In this document: positions 57,626 to 64,000 of the stretch, piece by piece | How the letters are laid out: each line of letters starts with the position of its first letter | Numbering within the stretch: position 1 is the stretch's first letter | NCBI RefSeq assembly: GCF_002162135.1 | Contig: NZ_CP021382.1 | Span: 3,780,001 to 3,844,000, forward strand | DNA: 64,000 nucleotides | Direction: 5' to 3' | DNA from: Cellvibrio sp. PSBB006 | Lineage (GTDB): Bacteria > Pseudomonadota > Gammaproteobacteria > Pseudomonadales > Cellvibrionaceae | Program-made: the position numbers and the translations under genes | The notes under the pieces: model-generated | The model's database searches: none | What the model saw: the letters and a program-made list of their open reading frames with translations, nothing else | Told to the model about the DNA's origin: nothing

Positions 57626-58215
57626 GACGGTGTCCTATCGGTTTAGTGGTGGTAACAGTGAATGATGCAATCTCGTGTACAAATCCAAACGCAAACTTAT
57701 GACGAATATACGGCTGAAACGGCAACTATCTTTTACATCAAGATAAGCTTCTGAACCGGCCTCATTGTAATCGTGGTTTTTAAAAAAGTGTATGTCTGCT
57801 AACGAACAAAAGTGCTGATTTTTTGTACGTGTGCGCAGAGTCGAACCGCTTGGTGCTCATCCTTCGGGAAAATAAAAGCAAATCCAAATATGAATCTCTG
57901 CTCAACGTCGATTTATCGGCGATTCGAACCAAGCGCAAAAATAACAGTCAGAGGGAACGCCGGTTCGCCTGAAGGCAAGCATAGGGACCAGCAACTTGCC
58001 CGCCGATTGCATCGCAGATTCCGCACAAAACCCGCAGAATTCAGCAAAAAAACCGCAAAAAAGGCTCACAATCTCTCCCAGTTGGTATACCATTGGCGGC
58101 TTCTCTGGCCCCTGAAGTAGTGGATTTGCCGGGTTGGATTTAATCGGTCGACCGGCCCTTATGTCCTGGCTGGATGGATTAGGAAGCAAATACATCAATA
58201 AATTTAAGGTGTCAT
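57626..58215. other. 590-bp intergenic region between algP-like and FKBP genes
   Basis: No gene is supported; open frames on both strands across 57,812-58,198 lack ribosome-binding sites and family features. It should contain the two divergent promoters; AAGGTGTCAT lies before the FKBP start. Confidence 0.5.
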
Positions 58216-58935
58216 ATGATTAACAAAAAACTACTTGTGGGCTTGGTGTCTTCTGTTGTTCTTGTGGTGGGTTGTGAAAAACAGGCTGAGGAACCCAAAG
58301 CTGTTGAGTTGACCACGCTCGAACAGAAAGTGAACTACACCATTGCCCGCAATCTGGCAAATAACTTCAAGCAAAATGGTCTGGTGGTTGATCCGGACAG
58401 TTTCATGTTAGCGCTTAACGATGTGCGTGACGGTGTTGATTCCCGTCTGACCGAAGAAGAGATGCAGACTGTCATGCAGACCTTCCAGGAACAAGCCATG
58501 GCCAAGCGTGAAGAAGAGCAGAAAAAACTCGCCGACGAGAATGCTGAGAAAGGTAAGGCATTCCTTGAGGAAAACAAAGCTAAAGAAGGTGTGACCACTA
58601 CTGAAAGCGGTTTGCAATATCGCGTGATCACCGAAGGTTCCGGTGTTAAACCAAAAGCAACCGATACCGTGACTGTGCACTACAGTGGCAAATTGCTGGA
58701 TGGTACTGAATTCGACAGTTCCTATTCACGCAACGAACCCGCCACTTTTGATCTGAACAGTGTGATTCCAGGTTGGACTGAAGGTCTGCAATTGATGCCA
58801 CAAGGTTCCAAGTGGGAATTGGTTATCCCATCTGACCTGGCATACGGCCCAGGTGCCAACGGTCCGATTCCGCCAAACTCTGTCCTGGTGTTTGAAGTGG
58901 AGCTGCTGGAAGTGAAAGCGGCTGAAGCGGAGTAA
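58216..58935 (+). CDS. FKBP-type peptidyl-prolyl isomerase lipoprotein
   Basis: The 239-residue product has a lipobox VVGC at about residue 20, an N-terminal dimerisation domain (about 35-115), and a C-terminal FKBP domain (about 130-239, with TVTVHYSGKLLDGTEFDSSY and the VIPGWTEGLQLMPQGSKWE loop). It is FkpA/Mip-like and speeds proline isomerisation at the membrane. It ends in a strong terminator. Confidence 0.94.
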   Translation: MINKKLLVGLVSSVVLVVGCEKQAEEPKAVELTTLEQKVNYTIARNLANNFKQNGLVVDPDSFMLALNDVRDGVDSRLTEEEMQTVMQTFQEQAMAKREEEQKKLADENAEKGKAFLEENKAKEGVTTTESGLQYRVITEGSGVKPKATDTVTVHYSGKLLDGTEFDSSYSRNEPATFDLNSVIPGWTEGLQLMPQGSKWELVIPSDLAYGPGANGPIPPNSVLVFEVELLEVKAAEAE

Positions 58936-58954
58936 GAGCGCTACTCAGCTAATA

Positions 58955-58987
58955 AAAAAAACCCGCTGTGAAAGGCGGGTTTTTTTA
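58955..58987 (+). terminator. Rho-independent terminator of FKBP gene
   Basis: The hairpin ACCCGC-TGTGAAAG-GCGGGT (58961-58980) is followed by TTTTTT. Confidence 0.9.
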
Positions 58988-59032
58988 TGGGCGCCGATTC
59001 TATCGATCGGCCTCTGGTATAAAAATACTTGG

Positions 59033-59500
59033 CTAGCTGACCAGATCTTTGTGAGACGTGTGCAGTACCGCAATCATGCGGTCTTCGGCGCTGAAGCGCA
59101 CCTCCAGGGTTTCTCCCAATTCGGAGAGGTCCGGATCGAGTGACGAGAGATCATCGGTTTCCAGATATTTATCGTTGAAATCGAGAATTTGTTCAGTGGT
59201 TTTATCGACTACAGAGAAGAGAGTGCCGGCTTCTTTTAATGCTTCGGTATCCTCGAATTGCCGACCTTCTTTCATGAGTTGATCGTAAATTTCAAAGTGG
59301 CCTGCCGAGACATAATCCACCAGAATTTGGCACAGGGTACGCAACTTCGCTCCGCGCAGGGCTTCGTTTTCAGTGGTGGCTTCAAGGCCGCTCAGTGCAC
59401 AGTATTGCACGAGCATGTCTTGTCGCTCTTGCAGCCAGCGATCAATGATTACGCTGACGCCACCCCAGAGCTCTTTGGCGTTTTTACAATTGTCTAGCAT
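59033..59500 (-). CDS. rsd: Rsd/AlgQ-type regulator of sigma D
   Basis: The start at 59500 (MLDNCKNAKELWGGV) matches the family; a longer frame adds 102 residues without support. The 155-residue protein has the family block VSVIIDRWLQERQDMLVQYC and LCQILVDYVSAGHFEIYDQL. It binds the housekeeping sigma factor and, in Pseudomonas, affects alginate and virulence genes. It is divergent from the FKBP gene. Confidence 0.92.
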   Translation of the reverse strand: MLDNCKNAKELWGGVSVIIDRWLQERQDMLVQYCALSGLEATTENEALRGAKLRTLCQILVDYVSAGHFEIYDQLMKEGRQFEDTEALKEAGTLFSVVDKTTEQILDFNDKYLETDDLSSLDPDLSELGETLEVRFSAEDRMIAVLHTSHKDLVS

Positions 59501-59577
59501 GCGATATTTCCTTGAATAACCATTTTTTAAATCAGGCGAGTCAAGATAGGCTATCCCGCCGTCGACAGCAAGCCTAA

Positions 59578-60066
59578 TCAGCCTTTCCGCCAGGTCTGAA
59601 ACAGGTTGATCAATACCAGGCCGATGAACGCTACCAGTGTCCAGCCGGCGATGCTGATACCAAACAATGACCAGTCCACCTTCGCGCAATTGCCGTCGCC
59701 TTGCAGTAAAACTTCCAGTGCCTGAAGAAAAGGATACACATCGAACATATAGGATAAGCCGGGGCCACAGGCCGGCACCTGATCTTCCGGCAGGCTTTGC
59801 AGCCACAGCTGACGACTGGAGAACGCGCCGCCGGTGATTGCCGCGAGGATACCCAAAATACTGTAGACCCGTCGGCCGACGCGATCGGGATTATGCAGGA
59901 AGGCGATAAGGGCGATGAGCCCCACAAGAATCACGAAGGCGCGCTGGGTAATACATAAGGGGCAGGGTTCCAGCCCCATGACATGCTCCATATAGGCAGC
60001 GATCAACATCAAACCAACGCAACCGAGGAAGATAATTAAATTTGTCTGGCGAATACTGGGCAACAT
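59578..60066 (-). CDS. dsbB: disulfide bond formation protein DsbB
   Basis: The start at 60066 (MLPSIRQTN) has GAAGGA upstream; an upstream frame of 78 residues is not supported. The 162-residue membrane protein has four hydrophobic segments, the active-site motif CPLC near residue 38, and a second cysteine pair (ACGPG and NCAKVD) in the periplasmic loop. It reoxidises DsbA and passes electrons to quinone. Confidence 0.94.
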   Translation of the reverse strand: MLPSIRQTNLIIFLGCVGLMLIAAYMEHVMGLEPCPLCITQRAFVILVGLIALIAFLHNPDRVGRRVYSILGILAAITGGAFSSRQLWLQSLPEDQVPACGPGLSYMFDVYPFLQALEVLLQGDGNCAKVDWSLFGISIAGWTLVAFIGLVLINLFQTWRKG

Positions 60067-60267
60067 GGTGAATCCTTCGTTAAGGTTATAGAAGCAATAG
60101 TACGCAAAAAGTCTCCGGGTACGCCAGCCAAATGCCCGGCGTGCATCAATCGCACAACACATGCGATTTGCCGTGTGTAGCGAGGCGCCAAAAAGCCAGT
60201 GGTTGACCGGCCGTTTAACCAAGGGTTCAATACAGATAGTCTGGTCATCACTGTTTAGGGAGTGGTT

Positions 60268-60699
60268 ATGAATATTGCTATGGGTTACTGGGGCAGACAA
60301 AGTTTATGGTTGGTTTTGATGGGTTGCCTGTTGAGTCCATGTATCTCTGTTGCCAGTGGCGGTGGCGGGGGAGCCAGCGGCCCCTACATTGAGCTCAAAC
60401 CGGCCTTCGTGGTGAATTACGGTGGCGTGGGCAAGATCAAATATCTCAAAGCGGATATTTCATTGCGGGTGGATGATCCTGAAGCGATTGAAGCGGTCAA
60501 CCACCATATGCCGCTTATCCGCAACGCGTTGGTGTTGTTATTCAGTCGTCAGACCGACGAAGCCATGGCGAGTGTCGAAGGCAAAGAAGCCATGCGACAG
60601 GATTCATTGACGGAGATTAATCGCCTGTTGGAAGAGGAAACAGGTCATCAGGCAGCCATCAAAGATGTGCTGTTCAATAATCTGGTGATGCAGAGGTAG
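60268..60699 (+). CDS. FliL-like protein
   Basis: The ATG at 60268 follows AGGGAG and is preferred to the GTG at 60262. The 143-residue product has a signal-like leader (about 8-30), then a FliL-type domain (YIELKPAFVVNYGG ... LRVDDPEAIEAVNHHMPLIR). FliL supports the flagellar motor; here the gene stands alone away from any flagellar operon, so it may be a paralogue of other function. It ends in a strong terminator. Confidence 0.85.
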   Translation: MNIAMGYWGRQSLWLVLMGCLLSPCISVASGGGGGASGPYIELKPAFVVNYGGVGKIKYLKADISLRVDDPEAIEAVNHHMPLIRNALVLLFSRQTDEAMASVEGKEAMRQDSLTEINRLLEEETGHQAAIKDVLFNNLVMQR

Positions 60700-60707
60700 T
60701 GGCGATA

Positions 60708-60746
60708 AAAAATGCCGGAAAATTCCCTGCAATCTTCCGGCATTTT
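60708..60746. terminator. terminator after FliL-like gene
   Basis: The stem AAATGCCGGAA (60710-60720) pairs with TTCCGGCATTT (60734-60745) and is followed by further T on the plus strand. It lies between convergent stop codons (60699 and 60756), so it probably serves both genes. Confidence 0.85.
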
Positions 60747-60755
60747 TGTGCGCAT

Positions 60756-62417
60756 TTAATCGTTCACGCAGCAGCGGTATTGCGCATAATAATTTTCGAG
60801 ATAGGCTTCAAAGGGTAATTGCGGCGTAGCTTCAAGCTCCCGCTGTTCCGCCAGTGAACGTCGCGCAAGATTCTGGTAATACATTTCCTTTTCGACCTCC
60901 AGTGGTCGGCTTGCAAAATACTGTCGATGTTGCTCCGCCAGCCCCATGGTGTGGCCAAAAAAAGTTTTCTGTTCGGTGCGCATATCCTGCAGCACGCGTG
61001 CTGATGGTGTCAGCTCCGGGTGAGCCAGCTTCAGGGATTGTGCCGCGACTGCCTGCCGATATTGATCTCCCCCATTGGCTTGATCCAACAAGGCAGCACA
61101 TTCGGCTGTACCGGCGAGGATCTCTTCGGCCCAACGGCGCATGCTGATGGATTCCCGATGGCGTATCAACATCAGCTCCGGATCGCGGCCGTCATAGACC
61201 ACACGCTTCTGGTTATCCTGACCCTCACGATATTCTTCTGCGCCCGTGAGCGGGCTGTCGTGCAGCAGACAAAATAATAAAAATGCGTCCATCACATGCA
61301 TTTGTTCAGCGGTAATACCGAGCGGTTCATAAGGATTGAGATCGATACAGCGCACTTCCACATATTCCACACCGCGCAAGCGCAGCGCCTGCAACGCTGT
61401 TTCGCCAGATTGCGCCGGATGCTTGGGACGAATACTGCTGTAAAACTCATTCTCGATTTGCAACAGGTTGGTGTTGAGCTGCTGATAATTGCCCAGTGCA
61501 TCTTTCACACCGACCGCTTCATAAGCCGGATGTCGGGTGGAGATAGCACCGTAAAGTGTTTTGAGATAGCTGGGCAGATTGTTGTAACAGACAATCAAGG
61601 ATTGTTGCGCATCGCTTTGATAACCGAGATCACCCATACGCAGCGAAGTGGCGTAAGGCATGTATAGTGATTTGGCCTGCGCATCGAAAGCTTGCAACTG
61701 ATGCGGGCGACCTTTTACGAACGAACTGCACACCGCCGGCGACGCACCAAATAAATAAATCAGTAGCCAGAAATAGCGGCGGAAATTGCGGATCAAGGCG
61801 AAATAGCGCTGGGTTTTATAATCCTGCAACGACAATTGGTTGCCTTCTTCCTGTTGCAGTGCAAGCCAGAATTCATTGGGTAAAGAAAAGTTGTAGTGAA
61901 TGCCGGCGATGGTCTGCATGGAACGACCATAACGATGCCCCAGACCGATCCGATAAATCGTCTTCATGGTGCCGCTGTTGGAACTGCCGTAACGCGCAAC
62001 GGGAATCTGTTCATCCGTACCCAGCGAGCAAGGCATACTGGCGGGCCAAAGGCGTTCGCCTTGTTGGTCCAGTTGCTGGTAGGTAAAGCGGTGCACATCT
62101 TCCAGTTGTTGCAATAAATCAGCGATGCTACGGAAGGGCTCGGTGATAAATTCCAAAAGAGCTTCACTGTAATCCGTGGTGATATGCGGGTGTTTAAGCG
62201 CAGAGCCCAAGGCGAGGGGGTGATCCGTTTGTGCCAGGGTGCCATCCGGCAGCACGCGCAGGCTTTCTTTTTCCAGACCCCGCAGAATGCCGGCGAAGGT
62301 GGCGTTGTGCAGGGGTTGGGAAAATGCCTGCAATAATGGGTGGAATGATGACGCTTGCCGGGTAGTGGATGATGGGGATGGTTGCGACAAGCTGGTGTCC
62401 TCATAAATCGCTGTCAC
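60756..62417 (-). CDS. gshA: glutamate-cysteine ligase
   Basis: The 553-residue enzyme makes gamma-glutamylcysteine, the first step of glutathione synthesis. It shows RGLEKESLRV, ITTDYSEALLEFIT, the metal/ATP blocks IGLGHRYGRSMQTIAGIHYN and VRCIDLNPYEPLGI. The N-terminus is about 30 residues longer than the E. coli enzyme. It is the standard gammaproteobacterial class I GshA. Confidence 0.95.
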   Translation of the reverse strand: MTAIYEDTSLSQPSPSSTTRQASSFHPLLQAFSQPLHNATFAGILRGLEKESLRVLPDGTLAQTDHPLALGSALKHPHITTDYSEALLEFITEPFRSIADLLQQLEDVHRFTYQQLDQQGERLWPASMPCSLGTDEQIPVARYGSSNSGTMKTIYRIGLGHRYGRSMQTIAGIHYNFSLPNEFWLALQQEEGNQLSLQDYKTQRYFALIRNFRRYFWLLIYLFGASPAVCSSFVKGRPHQLQAFDAQAKSLYMPYATSLRMGDLGYQSDAQQSLIVCYNNLPSYLKTLYGAISTRHPAYEAVGVKDALGNYQQLNTNLLQIENEFYSSIRPKHPAQSGETALQALRLRGVEYVEVRCIDLNPYEPLGITAEQMHVMDAFLLFCLLHDSPLTGAEEYREGQDNQKRVVYDGRDPELMLIRHRESISMRRWAEEILAGTAECAALLDQANGGDQYRQAVAAQSLKLAHPELTPSARVLQDMRTEQKTFFGHTMGLAEQHRQYFASRPLEVEKEMYYQNLARRSLAEQRELEATPQLPFEAYLENYYAQYRCCVND

Positions 62418-62504
62418 GGGCGACAGCGAGGCATTTTAAAAGCGGTGAGTTCAGGTCGCCACAATCGGTCGTCGGCACTAAACCCTTTACCTGGAGACAG
62501 CCGC

Positions 62505-62927
62505 CTAGAGCAGCGGCTGTTGATTGTCCCCGGTTTCTGTTTCATCGGATTCATTTGCCTGATCAGACTCGGCGTCGAGTTTGATATCGGCAGCGTCTTC
62601 GTCGTCTGCTGCAAACTCATCGACATCGACGGTTGCCTCATCGGTGACAGCTTCCTCCGCGAACAATGATGCAGACTTTGGTTGCGCATCCGGCAGTAGT
62701 TCGGGCTCAATCACCGGCAAACCTTTCTCATTGACTTTGCAGCTCACAACCCTGATGCGTTGGGTGTAGTCCTTGGAGCTGATCTCGAAGACTTGATTGA
62801 CCGCCTCGTCTTTGTGCGGCGTCTTGAACAGGCCTGTGGGATCGCGGCCGTCCAGCCACTCTTTCTGGCGCCCCAGGAAAAGGTTGTCATGATTTTGCAG
62901 AATAAAAAGCTCGCTCATATCACTCAT
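62505..62927 (-). CDS. conserved hypothetical acidic protein upstream of gshA
   Basis: The 140-residue product has a basic-neutral conserved N-terminal 70 residues (ELFILQNHDNLFLGRQKEWL and DEAVNQVFEISSKDYTQRIR) and an acidic low-complexity tail. The N-terminal half looks conserved in character, while the tail is of low complexity. I recall similar proteins in Pseudomonas-type genomes without assigned function. It lies 87 bases before gshA on the same strand and could be cotranscribed. Confidence 0.65.
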   Translation of the reverse strand: MSDMSELFILQNHDNLFLGRQKEWLDGRDPTGLFKTPHKDEAVNQVFEISSKDYTQRIRVVSCKVNEKGLPVIEPELLPDAQPKSASLFAEEAVTDEATVDVDEFAADDEDAADIKLDAESDQANESDETETGDNQQPLL

Positions 62928-63252
62928 GTCTATCGCTTTACTGATGTGGAGTTGGTTGCAGGTCGCGTACCCGGTTCCGAATCTGGCGGGATTGTTCAGT
63001 TTTCCGGGGATTCGTGCAAGCCCTATTTATAGGGATGAATGGATGAACAACAAGGGCACCTGCAGAAGACGTGAATACCAGCCTTGATTTGATCTGTGGC
63101 TAGCTTTGATAAAGGCGTATGATGTGTAAGCGCGGCCTTCCGGGACGCGTCCCCCAGTGGTGGGCTATGCTTTCCTGATAGATGACATTCTTCGAGTTCA
63201 CCCAGGCCGCCTGCCATCCGGAATAGCAACAACCGTAACGGAAACCTGATCC
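62928..63252. other. 325-bp divergent region before oxyR
   Basis: No gene was found. The region should contain promoters for the minus-strand gene at 62,927 and for oxyR, and often OxyR autoregulates here. No clear OxyR box was identified by eye. Confidence 0.5.
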
Positions 63253-64000
63253 ATGACTCTCACAGAGCTGCGTTATATCGTCACCCTCGCGCAGGAGCAG
63301 CACTTCGGCCGTGCTGCGGATCGCTGTCATGTCAGCCAGCCTACCCTGAGTATTGCCGTCAAGAAGTTGGAAGATGAACTGGGCGTAGCCCTGTTTGAGC
63401 GGACCAAAACCCGCGTGCAACCCACGCCGCTTGGCGAACAGATTGTGGCCCAGGCCCATCGCGTGCTGGAACAAACTGCCGCAATCAAAGACATTGCCGA
63501 TGCCGGTAAAGACCAACTGAGCAGCCCACTGGCGGTGGGCGCAATCTTTACCATTGGTCCCTACCTGTTACCGCAATTTATTCCCCATTTGCAAAAGCTC
63601 GCCAGCCGTATGCCCTTATATGTTGAAGAGGGCTACACCGCGACCCTGGGCAAGAAATTGCGCAATGGCGAGCTGGATGTGATTATCGTGGCGCTGCCTT
63701 TTACCGAGCCGGATGTGGTTACCCAACCCTTGTTTGACGAATCCTTCGTGGTGTTGATGCCCCACAATCATCCGCTGGCTAATAGGGATGCTATCGACCC
63801 TCGCGATCTCGATGATCAGGATGTCTTGTTGTTGGGTGAAGGGCATTGTTTCCGCGATCAGGTGCTGGCGACCTGTCCGCACCTGCAATCCACCGAAGAA
63901 CGCGCGTCCCAGCGTATCCACACGGCCGCCGAAGGCAGCACCCTTGAGACACTGCGCCACATGGTGGCTTCAGGTCTGGGGATAACCATTCTGCCCCTGT
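63253..64000 (+). CDS. oxyR: OxyR hydrogen-peroxide sensor (5' part; runs off window)
   Basis: The first 249 codons are present. The N-terminal LysR-type HTH is ELRYIVTLAQEQHFGRAADR and VSQPTLSIAVKKLEDELG. The peroxide-sensing cysteine falls at residue 199 in GEGHCFRDQV and the partner cysteine at 208, the same numbers as in E. coli OxyR. The protein forms a disulfide on oxidation and then activates catalase and peroxidase genes. Its end lies beyond the window. Confidence 0.95.
   Translation, partial: MTLTELRYIVTLAQEQHFGRAADRCHVSQPTLSIAVKKLEDELGVALFERTKTRVQPTPLGEQIVAQAHRVLEQTAAIKDIADAGKDQLSSPLAVGAIFTIGPYLLPQFIPHLQKLASRMPLYVEEGYTATLGKKLRNGELDVIIVALPFTEPDVVTQPLFDESFVVLMPHNHPLANRDAIDPRDLDDQDVLLLGEGHCFRDQVLATCPHLQSTEERASQRIHTAAEGSTLETLRHMVASGLGITILPL

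Noticed and set aside
57812..58198. Open frames on both strands of about 100 codons between algP-like and FKBP genes
   Set aside because: No ribosome-binding site, no family features and mutual overlap; treated as intergenic.
62382..62669. Plus-strand frame before gshA
   Set aside because: Antisense to the conserved acidic protein at 62505-62927 and lacking a start signal.

Overview
The window looks like a chromosomal segment of a plant-polysaccharide-degrading gammaproteobacterium close to Cellvibrio (Cellvibrionaceae). The grounds are secreted CAZymes with poly-serine linkers (CBM2-CBM60-CE1 esterase), repeated Ca-binding-like modules on a GH134-type mannanase, a secreted GH2 enzyme, and Pseudomonas/Cellvibrio-type housekeeping blocks (asmA-mutY-yggX-tRNA-Phe, yheS-TIGR02444-algP-like, rsd, dsbB, gshA, oxyR). 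The genus is an inference from gene content.

Bases 1 to about 12,460 are an AT-richer gene-cassette array of chromosomal-integron type: short genes, nearly all on the plus strand, each followed by an imperfect palindrome that opens with TAACAA and closes with a GTTRRRY core (attC sites). No integrase gene lies in the window. Three insertion sequences have landed in the array. An IS3-family element (2447-3704, duplication GTG) splits a DarT-type DNA ADP-ribosyltransferase fused to an HD domain. A second IS3-family element (8258-9504, duplication AAC) splits a HEPN-like protein. A decayed IS1182-like element (5059-6541) sits exactly at an attC crossover. Removing each IS3 element with one copy of its duplication restores one continuous reading frame. 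The restored darT overlaps the next gene, a DarG-type macrodomain antitoxin with an unusual SLOG/DprA-like C-terminal half, by 7 bases. This DarT-HD / macro-SLOG cassette is the strongest candidate for an undescribed defence or toxin-antitoxin variant here.

Bases 12,600-27,500 carry accessory metabolism: a LysR/SDR divergent pair, a multimodular esterase, a VOC protein, an EF-Tu-domain-II-like lipoprotein, amidohydrolase/nucleotidyltransferase, a penicillin-acylase-like hydrolase, a NUDIX enzyme, an AAC(3)-I-like aminoglycoside acetyltransferase, cytochrome c, AraC, a PyrE-like transferase, LpxO-like hydroxylase and the GH134-type enzyme with a long structured leader.

Bases 27,800-44,400 hold an ECF sigma/anti-sigma operon and two phospho-signalling loci (S1C protease + membrane FHA protein; FHA + CHASE2-like Ser/Thr kinase + FHA), separated by tRNA-Phe, yggX, GH2, an ABC exporter, mutY and asmA. 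Bases 44,500-64,000 are mostly core genome: gcvT-gcvH without gcvP, a glycosyltransferase/YkoP-like/deacetylase operon, opgGH, yheS, an AlgP-like protein, FKBP, rsd, dsbB, a FliL-like gene, gshA and the start of oxyR. Three copies of a dispersed palindromic element (46083-46258, 46429-46534, 56559-56648) keep their loop sequences while stem sequences change in compensating pairs, which suggests a structured RNA or DNA repeat family.
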